A DNA stretch of 64,000 nucleotides from Latilactobacillus fragifolii (GCF_905332535.1 NZ_CAJOCF010000003.1:186001-250000); one strand, 5' to 3'. Positions 17,613 through 25,854 are shown, numbered from the stretch's first letter. Notes: generated by a model from the letters alone, not told the origin. Numbers and translations: made by a program.

Positions 17613-18410
17613 CTATAGTAAATATTGCTTATCCATTTCTGCATCTTGTGATGTGAGAATCTTAGGGCCGTCTTTGGTGATCGCAATGGTATGTTCATAT
17701 TGCGCACATGGGGTGCCATCGGCTGATACATAGTATTCCCAATCTTCACCAGGAACTTCCTTGGACTTGATGTGCCAGGTGCCACCTAAGATGACCATTG
17801 GTTCAATCGTGATGGTCATCCCTTCTTTCAGGCGTAACCCTTTACCAGCTTCACCATATGAAGGGACATTTGGTTGTTCGTGCATTGTTGGTTGGATACC
17901 GTGCCCAATTAGTTCGCGGACATCCCCATAGCTGTTTTCAACTTCAGTATATTGTTGGATGGCGTGGCCAATATCCCCTAAGCGATTGCCAACAACGGCT
18001 TGATCAATCCCTAAGTAAAGCGCCTTACGGGTATCATCCATTAATTTTTGTAACTCAGGGGCAACTTCCCCAACCGCGTAAGTCCAGCAAGAATCACTTT
18101 CGTACCCGTCCAAGTTAACGGTCATGTCGACACTGACAATGTCGCCTTCTTTTAAAATTAAGTTCTTCCGTGGAATGGCATGAGCAACTTCTTCATTAAC
18201 ACAGACGCAAGTTGCGTATTTGTAACCTTCGAAGCCTTTTTCAGACGCCTTGGCACCATGTTGTTCGATGTAGTCGTTTGCGAATTCTTCAATCGCCCAG
18301 CTTGAAATCCCGGGTTTAATGATTTCGCGTAACCCGCGGTGAACACCAGCGATGATGGCCCCAGAAGCAGCCATCCCTTTAATTTCTCGTTCAGATTTTA
18401 ATGTGATCAA
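17613..18410 (-). CDS. map: Methionine aminopeptidase type I
   Basis: 265 aa from the TTG at 18410, preceded by TTGGAGG seven bases upstream; an in-frame ATG at 18455 lies before that ribosome site and is rejected. Removes N-terminal methionine from nascent proteins. Metal ligands and signatures are visible: CVCVNEEVAHAIP with the substrate His, VSVDMTVNLDGYESDSCWTYAVG (two Asp ligands region), GHGIQPTMHE (His ligand), TIEPM (Glu ligand) and YEHTI (Glu ligand). Full-length and intact. Confidence 0.96.
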   Translation of the reverse strand: MITLKSEREIKGMAASGAIIAGVHRGLREIIKPGISSWAIEEFANDYIEQHGAKASEKGFEGYKYATCVCVNEEVAHAIPRKNLILKEGDIVSVDMTVNLDGYESDSCWTYAVGEVAPELQKLMDDTRKALYLGIDQAVVGNRLGDIGHAIQQYTEVENSYGDVRELIGHGIQPTMHEQPNVPSYGEAGKGLRLKEGMTITIEPMVILGGTWHIKSKEVPGEDWEYYVSADGTPCAQYEHTIAITKDGPKILTSQDAEMDKQYLL

Positions 18411-18592
18411 AATGAAACCTCCAATATTGTTACCATGATTACCTTTAATTATCACTACGATTATAGTATACGCTATCTGGCATTAAAATGGACGAATCCG
18501 CCGCTTTTTAGTTCAATTAACCGTGAAAGGCTTGTTGTACCTTTTCTTAATAAGGGGCTTTTGCTATAATGCCTTATAGTATAATTCGTTAA

Positions 18593-18613
18593 CCGTGGCA
18601 CTAAGCGCCACGG
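18593..18613 (+). other. Hairpin in the flavodoxin 5' leader
   Basis: CCGTGGC and GCCACGG form a perfect 7-bp stem with a 7-nt loop, ending nine bases before the AGGAAG ribosome site of the flavodoxin gene. TATAAT boxes lie upstream at 18565 and 18580. No T-run follows, so it may affect mRNA stability or translation rather than termination. Confidence 0.5.
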
Positions 18614-18634
18614 ACGTGAAAGGAAGTCCCAATA

Positions 18635-19087
18635 ATGGCAACTGCTAAAATAGTCTATGCAAGTATGACTGGCAATAACGAGGAAATTGCCGAAATCGTT
18701 GAAGAAGCCCTCGAAAATTTAAATGTGTCCGTTGAAACTACTGAAATTTCACAAGCGGATCCCACCGATTTTGAAGATAGCGACATCTGTATTGTCTGCA
18801 GCTATACCTATGGCGATGATGGCGATCTTCCTGATGAAGCGGTTGATTTCTATGAAGACCTCAAGGATATTGACCTAACTGGTAAAGTATACGGCGTCTG
18901 TGGCTCTGGTGACACCTTCTATGATGACTTCTGCAAAGTTGTTGATGATTTCGCAGCGGTCTTCGAACAAACCGGCGCAACGAAAGGATCTGACGTTGTC
19001 AAAGTCGATTTATCAGCAGAAGCCGAAGATATCGAACATCTTGAAAAGTTTGCCTCAGAGATTGTTGCAAAACAGCGTGCGTTATAA
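18635..19087 (+). CDS. Flavodoxin
   Basis: 150 aa FMN-binding electron carrier. The phosphate-binding loop SMTGNNEEIA is at residues 9-18 (short-chain type T/S-x-T-G-N-x-E). CSYTYGDDGDLPDEAVDFYEDL and GSGDTFYDDFCKVVDDF mark the two FMN isoalloxazine loops. Strongly acidic, as usual. Preceded by AGGAAG and a leader hairpin, divergent from map, and followed by its own terminator. The electron donor or acceptor is unknown here. Confidence 0.93.
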   Translation: MATAKIVYASMTGNNEEIAEIVEEALENLNVSVETTEISQADPTDFEDSDICIVCSYTYGDDGDLPDEAVDFYEDLKDIDLTGKVYGVCGSGDTFYDDFCKVVDDFAAVFEQTGATKGSDVVKVDLSAEAEDIEHLEKFASEIVAKQRAL

Positions 19088-19207
19088 ACTTGGTCAGTAT
19101 CCAAGCACTCGCCTAGTCTGGTGAATAGCCAACGTGTTGACTGTTTGCCGGTCGTAGCTAGGCACCGGATCCTAGCTTATCAAGCACGTTTCACCCAATT
19201 TTCCCTG

Positions 19208-19244
19208 AGCCGCGGTTACGTCGCTTTTACCGCGGCTTTTCTTT
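19208..19244 (+). terminator. Intrinsic terminator of the flavodoxin gene
   Basis: Stem AGCCGCGGT / ACCGCGGCT followed by TTTTCTTTT. Lies 120 bp after the stop; the stretch between holds no gene I can support. Confidence 0.85.
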
Positions 19245-19285
19245 TGTCTCTTGGCCCTTAATAAATCAAACTAGGAGCTGTTTTT

Positions 19286-19768
19286 ATGGCTTTCATTAAA
19301 CGGTTGTTGTTTAAATACCGCGATTTTCTGACCTATACGGTTTTTGGTTGCTTAGCGTCGTTGGTTAATATCTTTACTTACTGGGTATTTCGCCATACGA
19401 TTATTTGGCAGTATTTACTTGCCAACACAATGGCATGGTTGGTCGCGAATTTATTTGGCTTTTTTACCAATAAGTCGCTTGTGTTTCAATCGAAATACAC
19501 AACACTAGGCGCTGTTTGTCGTGAAGTCCTCTCGTTTTTCTTTTTCCGCAGTGTTTCTTTTTTCTTAGATAACGGTTTGATGATTGTCGCAATCTCCTTT
19601 TTAGGGTGGCAGAGTATGCCGGCTAAGATTATCGATCAATTAATCGTTGGCATCGTCAATTACATCACCACCCGCTACACTTTCAAAAAAACAGAACAAC
19701 AAATGGCTCTCCGTGGACGGATTCTTCGGCGATACAATGCCATTTTGAAAAGAGGTCACAATGATTAA
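19286..19768 (+). CDS. gtrA: GtrA family membrane protein
   Basis: 160 aa with four predicted TM helices and the GtrA signatures: YTVFGCLASLVNIFTYWVF, ANLFGFFTNKSLVFQSKY and a C-terminal NYITTRYTFKK. GtrA proteins are thought to help flip undecaprenyl-linked sugar for glycosylation of cell-surface polymers. First gene of a three-gene cassette; it overlaps the next GtrA gene by 8 bp and has AGGAGC before its ATG. Similar along its length to the second GtrA. Confidence 0.92.
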   Translation: MAFIKRLLFKYRDFLTYTVFGCLASLVNIFTYWVFRHTIIWQYLLANTMAWLVANLFGFFTNKSLVFQSKYTTLGAVCREVLSFFFFRSVSFFLDNGLMIVAISFLGWQSMPAKIIDQLIVGIVNYITTRYTFKKTEQQMALRGRILRRYNAILKRGHND

Positions 19769-20183
19769 AACCATCCAACAACTCATACAAAAATATTGGG
19801 AACAATTAATGTATCTGGTCTTTGGTGTCTTAACGACGCTAGTCAACATGGTCGTCTTCTTCGGATTAGACCACTATACAACGCTGAATTATCTCGTTAG
19901 CAACACGATTGCTTGGTTCTTATCCGTCCTGTTTGCTTTTTTCACCAATAAAACATGGGTTTTTCAGTCAAAATATACAACTTTAAAGGATTTTTCCCGT
20001 GAAATAACTAGTTTCTTTTTCTTCCGTGGTATATCATTTGTAATGGATACGGCAATTATGTTTGTTGGGATTTCATTATTGGCATGGCCCAACATGCTGG
20101 TTAAAGTGCTAGATCAAATTATTGTGATCTTAGCGAACTATGTATTTAGCAAATGGATTTTCAAGGATACTTCGGAGGATTAA
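19761..20183 (+). CDS. gtrA: GtrA family membrane protein (second copy)
   Basis: 140 aa, four predicted TM helices. YLVFGVLTTLVNMVVFFGL, AFFTNKTWVFQSKYTTLKDF and NYVFSKWIFK parallel the first copy closely, so the two arose by tandem duplication. It overlaps the previous gene by 8 bp and stops 1 bp before the start of the glycosyltransferase gene. The two may form a heteromer or serve different polymer substrates; that is inference. Confidence 0.92.
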   Translation: MIKTIQQLIQKYWEQLMYLVFGVLTTLVNMVVFFGLDHYTTLNYLVSNTIAWFLSVLFAFFTNKTWVFQSKYTTLKDFSREITSFFFFRGISFVMDTAIMFVGISLLAWPNMLVKVLDQIIVILANYVFSKWIFKDTSED

Positions 20184-20184
20184 G

Positions 20185-21117
20185 ATGACTAAGACGATTT
20201 CAATTATTGTACCCTGTTATAACGAGCAAGAATCAATTCCGCTTTTCTACGCAGCAGTTGAGCAAGTAGCGGCGACTTTAGCCGACCATCGTATCGAGTA
20301 CATCTTCGTTAATGACGGTTCTGCTGATAAAAGTCTAACGGAAATGCGCGCACTACAGGCACAAGATCCTGAACACGTACACTATATTTCATTTTCACGA
20401 AATTTCGGTAAAGAGGCGGCTTTATATGCTGGCTTACAAGCTGCAACTGGCGATTACGTTGCAGTGATGGATGTTGATTTACAAGATCCACCAGAACTAC
20501 TACCCGAAATGATTCACGGCATTGAAGTCGAAGGTTATGACTGCGTTGGTACTCGCCGGACAACTCGTGCGGGTGAACCTCCCGTTCGTTCGTTCTTCGC
20601 TAAACAATTCTATAAGATTATCAACCGCATTTCGCAAACTGAAATCGTGGATGGCGCCCGTGATTATCGCTTGATGACCCGCCAGATGGTCAATGCCATT
20701 TTAGAAATGTCTGAATACAATCGTTTTTCAAAAGGGATTTTCAGTTGGGTCGGCTTTGATACCAAATACTTAGAATATAAGAATCAAGATCGGGTCGCTG
20801 GCCAAACTAGTTGGTCATTCTGGGGACTCTTCAAATACTCATTAGATGGGATTGTGACTTTCTCCGAAACCCCATTAGCCATTGCGTCATTCGTCGGCTT
20901 TTTCTCATTCGTGATTGCCCTGCTGGCATTAATCTTCATTATCATTCGGGCGTTGATTTATGGTGATCCGACAAGTGGCTGGCCATCACTCATTTCAGTA
21001 ATCCTAATGGTCGGCGGTCTACAACTACTATGCCTAGGGATTGTCGGTAAATATATCGGTAAAATCTACCTAGAAGTTAAAAACAGACCAATCTACATTG
21101 TGAAAGAAAAGAAATAG
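20185..21117 (+). CDS. gtrB: Glycosyltransferase family 2, GtrB/bactoprenol glucosyltransferase type
   Basis: 310 aa from the ATG at 20185, which has CGGAGG nine bases upstream; an in-frame ATG at 20140 inside the preceding gene is rejected. GT2 N-terminal domain: IIVPCYNEQESIPLF, YIFVNDGSADKS, FSRNFGKEAALYAGL, DVDLQDPPEL and a W-x2-x..Q-T-S-W-S-F-W region. Two C-terminal TM helices follow. Likely loads glucose (or another sugar) on undecaprenyl phosphate for transfer to wall polymers together with the GtrA proteins. Confidence 0.94.
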   Translation: MTKTISIIVPCYNEQESIPLFYAAVEQVAATLADHRIEYIFVNDGSADKSLTEMRALQAQDPEHVHYISFSRNFGKEAALYAGLQAATGDYVAVMDVDLQDPPELLPEMIHGIEVEGYDCVGTRRTTRAGEPPVRSFFAKQFYKIINRISQTEIVDGARDYRLMTRQMVNAILEMSEYNRFSKGIFSWVGFDTKYLEYKNQDRVAGQTSWSFWGLFKYSLDGIVTFSETPLAIASFVGFFSFVIALLALIFIIIRALIYGDPTSGWPSLISVILMVGGLQLLCLGIVGKYIGKIYLEVKNRPIYIVKEKK

Positions 21118-21170
21118 CATGCTGCCTTAACTAGGTTTACCGATGCTTAGTAACTGAACATTAATTCAAA

Positions 21171-21216
21171 AATAACGCCGCATCCCAATTAGTCATGGGA
21201 CGCGGCGTTATTTTTT
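21171..21216. terminator. Bidirectional intrinsic terminator
   Basis: Stem AATAACGCCGC and its complement GCGGCGTTATT with inner TCCC/GGGA pairing, then T6 on plus. Serves the convergent gtr cassette and TetR gene. Confidence 0.9.
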
Positions 21217-21219
21217 CGT

Positions 21220-21771
21220 TCAACTGCTTAAAAAACATTGCTTCAGCATTCGTTTGAGGATTGCATCGATTTCTGCATCCCGATAGTGCACCAACTGCGC
21301 ATTGGTGAGTGTCGCCAAGCCGGTAATGATAATCCAAGCTTCATTGATAATCCGCTCATGTTCTGGCTCACTAACCGCTTTTAACGGTTGATAGTCTTGC
21401 AAGTTAGTCTGCGTTAATTGCCGCATAAAAAGTTGCGCTTCATCCTTACCGAAGTGGTTATCAATAAATAACGCACGGTAAAGTTCTGGCTCAATGGTAG
21501 CAAAGCGAATAAAGCCAATCCCGAGATTAACTAAAGCATCATCTGCCCGTTGTTCTTCGCTAACATACCACACTAGACGCGCCTTAGCTTGTTCCAAAAT
21601 CGCTTGTTTGAGATTGGCCATATTACCGAACTCTAAATAAATTGGTTGCGTTGAACAGTGCAGCGCCTTTGCAAGGCTGCGGGCCGTAATTGCTTTTAAA
21701 CCATCCGCTAATACTATTTCGTATGCTTTATCTAAAATTTGCTCCGCTTTAATCCGTTTTGTCCGTGCCAT
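21220..21771 (-). CDS. TetR/AcrR family transcriptional regulator
   Basis: 183 aa from the ATG at 21771 (AAGGAG eight bases upstream; a GTG at 21780 is rejected). The N-terminal helix-turn-helix is typical of TetR: ILDKAYEIVLADGLKAITARSLAKALHCSTQPIYLEF at about residues 12-49, except that the usual ..LYYHF is replaced by IYLEF. The C-terminal part is helical and would bind an unknown ligand. It diverges from the M29 aminopeptidase gene and could regulate it or itself. Confidence 0.88.
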   Translation of the reverse strand: MARTKRIKAEQILDKAYEIVLADGLKAITARSLAKALHCSTQPIYLEFGNMANLKQAILEQAKARLVWYVSEEQRADDALVNLGIGFIRFATIEPELYRALFIDNHFGKDEAQLFMRQLTQTNLQDYQPLKAVSEPEHERIINEAWIIITGLATLTNAQLVHYRDAEIDAILKRMLKQCFLSS

Positions 21772-21932
21772 CGCTCCCACTCCTTAACCACTTAATCCGT
21801 TTTCAATCGTCCTTACTGTCACTCTACCACAAAATTAAATAACAAGAAAACGTTTTTATTTGTTTTACAAGTTTTTTAAATCACCTTGTGCTATGATAAA
21901 CATATTAAATCGCCCTTAAGGAGGAATTTTTG

Positions 21933-23165
21933 ATGACTACTTTCCAACATAATCTTGAAAAATACGCCGCTTTAGTCGCTAAAACAGGGATTAACGTCCA
22001 ACCTGGTGATACAGTGGTTTTACAAATCGCTGTTGATCAAGCTGAGCTAGCCCGTGATATTACAGCTGCTTGCTACGATCTCGGGGCAGCTGAAGTAATT
22101 ATCAAATGGCAAGATGACATGATCGACCGGCTTCATATGCAACACAAAGCCCACGCGCGCCTTGTTAATGTGCCCGACTTCCAAAAACAAGAATACGATT
22201 ATTGGTTGGCCAACAACGCTAAACGCATTTCTGTAATGTCGAGCAATCCTGATAACCTTAAGGGCCTCGATGGTGATCGGGTCGCTGCGGTTCAAAAAGC
22301 TAACGGGCAAGCAATGCTTAAAGTGCGGCAAGCTACACAAGCCAATAAAAATAGTTGGACCGTGATTGCCGCAGCTAGCCCCGCTTGGGCGCAGAAAGTC
22401 TTTCCTGATATGGATGAACAAGCCGCCACTGCTAAATTATGGACAGAGATTTTTAAAACAACCCGCGTTGATCAAGAAGATCCGATTCTTGCTTGGGAAC
22501 AACATGGTCAAAAATTGCAAGCCAAAGCCGCTGAGTTAAACGCTGCGCAATATAAAGCACTCCATTACACGGCTCCTGGTACAGATCTGACAATTGGTTT
22601 ACCTGAAAACCATATTTGGATGGGTGGTCCTAGCCGTAGTAGTGATGGGCGACCATTTATGGCCAACATGCCTACTGAAGAAGTCTTCTCAGCAGCCGAT
22701 GCCAACAACGTTGATGGCTACATCACTTCTACTAAACCATTGAGTTACGCTGGTAATACGCTCAACAACTTACAATTTACTTTTGAAAACGGCAAAGTAA
22801 TCAAAGCCACAGCTGAAGAAGGCAATGCCGTTTTACAAAAACTTTTACAAACCGATGCTGGCGTCAAACGCTTAGGGGAAGTCGCACTCGTCCCAGATCC
22901 TTCACCAATTTCACAATCGAAAATCACCTTCTACAATACTTTATTTGACGAAAATGCATCCAATCATTTGGCACTCGGTTCTGCATACGCCTTTTCAATC
23001 GAAGGTGGCACCGATATGTCCGAAGAGGCATTAGAAGCGGCCGGCTTGAACCGTAGTCAAGCCCACGTCGACTTCATGGTGGGTTCAAGTCAAATGAACA
23101 TTGATGGCTTAACGCACGATGGCCAGATTGTGCCAATTTTCCGAAATGGTGACTGGGCTGACTAA
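21933..23165 (+). CDS. pepS: M29 family aminopeptidase (PepS/AmpS type)
   Basis: 410 aa. Start is the ATG at 21933, eight bases after AAGGAGG; a TTG directly before it is rejected. Co-dependent metallopeptidase releasing N-terminal residues from peptides in the cytoplasm. M29 features: GVNVQPGDTVVLQI-like opening, PGTDLTIGLPENHIWMGG, MPTEEVFSAAD, TSTKPLSYAGN, the metal-site glutamates (ENGKV, EVALVPDPSPIS), LFDENASNHLALGSAY and HVDFMVGS near the C-terminus. Stop overlaps the start of the next small gene (TAATG). Confidence 0.93.
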   Translation: MTTFQHNLEKYAALVAKTGINVQPGDTVVLQIAVDQAELARDITAACYDLGAAEVIIKWQDDMIDRLHMQHKAHARLVNVPDFQKQEYDYWLANNAKRISVMSSNPDNLKGLDGDRVAAVQKANGQAMLKVRQATQANKNSWTVIAAASPAWAQKVFPDMDEQAATAKLWTEIFKTTRVDQEDPILAWEQHGQKLQAKAAELNAAQYKALHYTAPGTDLTIGLPENHIWMGGPSRSSDGRPFMANMPTEEVFSAADANNVDGYITSTKPLSYAGNTLNNLQFTFENGKVIKATAEEGNAVLQKLLQTDAGVKRLGEVALVPDPSPISQSKITFYNTLFDENASNHLALGSAYAFSIEGGTDMSEEALEAAGLNRSQAHVDFMVGSSQMNIDGLTHDGQIVPIFRNGDWAD

Positions 23166-23347
23166 TGATTACATGGCTCATGCTCCTTGGCGTTTGCATT
23201 TGTCTGACGACCTTCTTCATTGGACTAACTGCTTATAGCATCTATCAGAAACAAGCGGCTGGGCGCCTAATTATCGTGTGCCTCGTTGGTTTAGGCTTAA
23301 CCGTCATAACCGCATTTTTCTACTACCACGCATTGATTCATTTATAA
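23165..23347 (+). CDS. Small two-helix membrane protein, unknown function
   Basis: 60 aa with two hydrophobic helices (residues about 3-25 and 33-55) joined by a short basic loop (YQKQAAGR). Its ATG overlaps the pepS stop as TAATG, so translation is coupled, and a strong terminator follows. I do not recognise the family. Its expression with the peptidase suggests a linked role, but that is only context. Confidence 0.65.
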   Translation: MITWLMLLGVCICLTTFFIGLTAYSIYQKQAAGRLIIVCLVGLGLTVITAFFYYHALIHL

Positions 23348-23351
23348 TCCC

Positions 23352-23389
23352 AAAAGGTGCGACAAAGTCAATTTTGTCGCACCTTTTTT
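23352..23389 (+). terminator. Intrinsic terminator of the pepS operon
   Basis: Stem AAAAGGTGCGACAAA / TTTGTCGCACCTTTT followed by T-run. Confidence 0.92.
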
Positions 23390-23515
23390 GTTGGCTCGGT
23401 GTGATGGTCCACTTTTTGTTCACTATGTCCTTATTCGTTAGTAATAATGATTCGTATGTACGTCAATAAAGGGTTTTATGCAATTCTTTTGTTGTGAACA
23501 ATTGCTCAAAAATGA

Positions 23516-23543
23516 TTGATAATCCTTCTCAATTAGCTATAAT
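23516..23543 (+). promoter_or_regulatory. Promoter of the VIT-family gene
   Basis: TTGATA at 23516-23521 and a perfect TATAAT at 23538-23543, spaced 16 bp, 32 bp before the start codon. Confidence 0.7.
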
Positions 23544-23574
23544 GAAGTTAAATCAACCAGAGGAGTCCGCCATT

Positions 23575-24279
23575 ATGAAAGCATTATCCGCTAGTACACC
23601 ACTTGAACACCGTTTCCACTTATCAGAACGTTTGAACATTATCCGCGCCGGCGTCCTCGGCGCAAATGACGGTATTATCTCCGTAGCCGGGATCGTTGTG
23701 GGGGTCGCTAGCGCACACCAGAGCCAGTACACCATTTTTCTTGCCGGTATTTCTGGGATGCTTGCTGGCGCCTTTTCAATGGGTGGTGGTGAATACGTCT
23801 CGGTCAGCACGCAACGTGACACTCAAAAATCGATGATGGAACTTCAAAAAGAAGCCATCCAAAACGAATACGACGCGGAAGTGGTCAGCCTACAACGGAC
23901 TTACGAATCAAAAGGCTTACCCACACCGCTTGCACATCAGGTGGCTTCAGCGTTCATGCAAAAAGACAGTCTCGACATCACGCTCCGTGAAAAATACAAT
24001 ATTGAATTACACCATTACTTCAATCCATGGCACGCTGCCTTTTCTTCATTTTTCTCGTTCATGTTGGGCTCATTGTTGCCAATCATTGCCATCTTAGCAA
24101 TCCCATATCCGTTTAAAGTCAGTGGAACTATTGGCTCAATTGTTCTTGCACTGATCGCGACCGGTTACACGAGTGCGACACTCGGTAAGGCCAACCGACT
24201 CAAAGGCGTGTTGCGCAACGTCTTAACCGGGGTTTTAACCATGGTCGTCACCTACTTAATCGGCGGTTCAATTGGTTAA
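23575..24279 (+). CDS. VIT1/CCC1 family metal transporter
   Basis: 234 aa from the ATG at 23575 with AGAGGAG upstream; an earlier in-frame ATG at 23494 lies before the promoter and is rejected. VIT family signatures: GVLGANDGIISVAGIVVGVA near residues 24-43, GMLAGAFSMGGGEYVSVSTQRD, and the FSFMLGSLLPI and C-terminal TM pair. Members move Fe2+ or Mn2+ across membranes; bacterial members may detoxify metal. A cytoplasmic helical stretch between TM2 and TM3 carries Glu residues typical of the metal-binding domain. No clear Fur or Mnt box seen. Confidence 0.92.
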   Translation: MKALSASTPLEHRFHLSERLNIIRAGVLGANDGIISVAGIVVGVASAHQSQYTIFLAGISGMLAGAFSMGGGEYVSVSTQRDTQKSMMELQKEAIQNEYDAEVVSLQRTYESKGLPTPLAHQVASAFMQKDSLDITLREKYNIELHHYFNPWHAAFSSFFSFMLGSLLPIIAILAIPYPFKVSGTIGSIVLALIATGYTSATLGKANRLKGVLRNVLTGVLTMVVTYLIGGSIG

Positions 24280-24304
24280 ATTTCACTTCTCGCCTAAAAT
24301 TTGC

Positions 24305-24392
24305 TATACTGATTTTAATTTAATCGTTGCCACCGGGCAGTTAATCACTTCATTAGGTCAAAGAAGAAGTGATTGGCTGGCCTTTTTTTGTG
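24305..24392 (+). ncRNA. Structured attenuator leader of the SMR gene, candidate guanidine riboswitch
   Basis: A TATACT -10 box sits at about 24305. Downstream, hairpin 1 (TGCC-ACCG-GGCA, 24328-24339) is followed by a long terminator hairpin with AATCACTTC (24343-24351) paired to GAAGTGATT, an outer GCCA/TGGC extension, and then T7 (24383-24389). The loop of the second hairpin contains GGTC, which can pair with ACC in loop 1, giving a kissing-loop fold. A ligand-controlled terminator before an SMR exporter is the arrangement of guanidine riboswitches, and the two-hairpin kissing form resembles guanidine-IV (mepA motif). Class assignment is from memory of the motif, so tentative. Confidence 0.5.
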
Positions 24393-24418
24393 GCCGATAT
24401 TATTAGGAGGTTCGATTG

Positions 24419-24742
24419 ATGGCATGGATTAACTTATTGATTGCAGGCTTGGCAGAAGTTTGGTGGGCAACCACGATGAAGATGAGCGATGGGTTTAGTA
24501 AACTAAATTACACGCTCTTGACCGTGGTTGGGATGCTTGTCAGTTTCTTTTTCTTGATTCGCGCTACTAAGGGACTCCCATTGAGCATCGCTTATCCGGT
24601 ATGGACTGGTATCGGTGCAGTCGGCGCTATCTTAGTTGGGGTGATCCTGTTCCGCGAGCAACTCAGTTTATTAACTTGGTTATTCGTTATTTTACTGGTG
24701 ATTGGCATCATTGGCATAAAAGTGACGAGTGGCCATCAATAA
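24419..24742 (+). CDS. SMR family exporter, SugE/Gdx-like
   Basis: 107 aa, four TM helices. Start is the ATG at 24419, eight bases after AGGAGG (a TTG just before it is rejected). The conserved proton/substrate glutamate is Glu13 in GLAEVWWATTMK, and DGFSKLNYTLLTVVGM plus YPVWTGIGAVGA match the SugE/Gdx subgroup rather than the polyaromatic-drug EmrE subgroup. Gdx proteins export guanidinium. Together with the attenuator leader this suggests guanidine-inducible export; the substrate is still an inference. Confidence 0.88.
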   Translation: MAWINLLIAGLAEVWWATTMKMSDGFSKLNYTLLTVVGMLVSFFFLIRATKGLPLSIAYPVWTGIGAVGAILVGVILFREQLSLLTWLFVILLVIGIIGIKVTSGHQ

Positions 24743-24778
24743 ATAAGGCTGACCCATTCTGGGTCAGCCTTATTTATT
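24741..24778. terminator. Bidirectional terminator after the SMR gene
   Basis: Stem AATAAGGCTGACCC / GGGTCAGCCTTATT with T-rich tail on plus. Confidence 0.88.
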
Positions 24779-24800
24779 AGCCATCAAGTATGCGACCATC

Positions 24801-24827
24801 AAAAAAAGCCCAACCGAAGTTGGACTC
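24801..24827 (-). terminator. Terminator of fba
   Basis: On minus: AGTCCAAC-TTCG-GTTGGGCT followed by T7, just below the fba stop. Confidence 0.88.
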
Positions 24828-24841
24828 TTGAAAAATAATAA

Positions 24842-25705
24842 TTATTTAACAGCTGGTGTCCCGAACCATTCGATCCGTGATTCAACTGTATCTTTGATTG
24901 CTTTTGTACCTGGTGCAAGAACTTTACGAGGATCGAAGCCTTTTTCAGCTTGATCTTTGTTTTCTGCATAGTATTCTTTAACAGCGTTTGACCATGCAAT
25001 TTGTTGTTCTGTATTAACGTTAACTTTTGAGATACCCATTTCAATTGCTTTAAGGATTTGTTCCTTAGGAATTCCTGAACCACCATGTAGTACAAGTGGT
25101 AATTCAATTGCGTCAGCTAATTCTTTCAAACGGTCAAAGTTTAAACCTTGCCAGTTTTCAGGGTATACACCATGAATGTTACCAATCCCAACAGCTAAGT
25201 AGTCAGGACCAGCAGCTGCTAATTGTTTAGCTTCTTCAACGTCAGCTAATTCGCCAGCACCGATGATACCGTCTTCTTCACCACCAATTGAACCAACTTC
25301 GGCTTCAACTGAGATGCCTTTAGCGTGTGCTAAAGCAACGATTTCTTTTGTCTTTGCTAAGTTTTCTTCGAATGGTAAATCATGACCATCAAACATAACT
25401 GAGTTGTAACCAACTTCGATACATTCTTTAGCAGCTTCGTAGTTACCGTGATCTAAATGCATGATAACAGGAACAGTGATGTTCATTGACTTGATTGTTT
25501 GTTCAACCAAGTTCTTGCATAATTCGTAACCACCCATATATTTAGCAGCACCCATTGATGTTTGGATCAAGATTGGTGTGTTAGTTTCTTGAGCAGCACC
25601 TAAGATAGCACGTGTCCATTCAAGGTTATTTGTGTTGAAAGCACCAACAGCATAATGACCTTTACGAGCAGCTTTAAAGATTTCTGTACCATTAACTAAT
25701 GACAT
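24842..25705 (-). CDS. fba: Class II fructose-1,6-bisphosphate aldolase
   Basis: 287 aa. Glycolytic zinc-dependent aldolase splitting FBP into DHAP and GAP. Signatures: GHYAVGAFNTNNLEWTRAI at 16-34, zinc-site region MHLDHGNYE, YNSVMFDGHDLPFEEN, EAEVGSIGGEEDG, zinc His in VGIGNIHGVYP, and the phosphate-binding LVLHGGSGIP. Codon use is highly biased, as for an abundant enzyme. Monocistronic: its own terminator lies downstream, and a cre-like site lies upstream. Confidence 0.97.
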   Translation of the reverse strand: MSLVNGTEIFKAARKGHYAVGAFNTNNLEWTRAILGAAQETNTPILIQTSMGAAKYMGGYELCKNLVEQTIKSMNITVPVIMHLDHGNYEAAKECIEVGYNSVMFDGHDLPFEENLAKTKEIVALAHAKGISVEAEVGSIGGEEDGIIGAGELADVEEAKQLAAAGPDYLAVGIGNIHGVYPENWQGLNFDRLKELADAIELPLVLHGGSGIPKEQILKAIEMGISKVNVNTEQQIAWSNAVKEYYAENKDQAEKGFDPRKVLAPGTKAIKDTVESRIEWFGTPAVK

Positions 25706-25814
25706 GAAAAAGCCTCCAGATTAATTGCAACTTTTGTGTTGCGATTTTTAAATACGAATCTATTTTAACATATTTTCACCTGATATAAATCATAAATCCG
25801 TAACTTTCTGAAAG

Positions 25815-25828
25815 TGAAAGCGTAATCA
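25815..25828. promoter_or_regulatory. Candidate cre (CcpA) site upstream of fba
   Basis: TGAAAGCGTAATCA fits the WTGNAANCGNWNNCW cre consensus. It lies about 50 bp upstream of a likely -10 (TAAAAT at 25762-25767, minus strand), a position compatible with CcpA activation of a glycolytic gene. Confidence 0.55.
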
Positions 25829-25854
25829 TTTGACTTGATGCTACTGAGCTAGTT

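Noticed and set aside
23511-23545. Fur-like box before the VIT-family gene
   Set aside because: TTGATAATC is only half of a Fur-type dyad and coincides with the -35 element.
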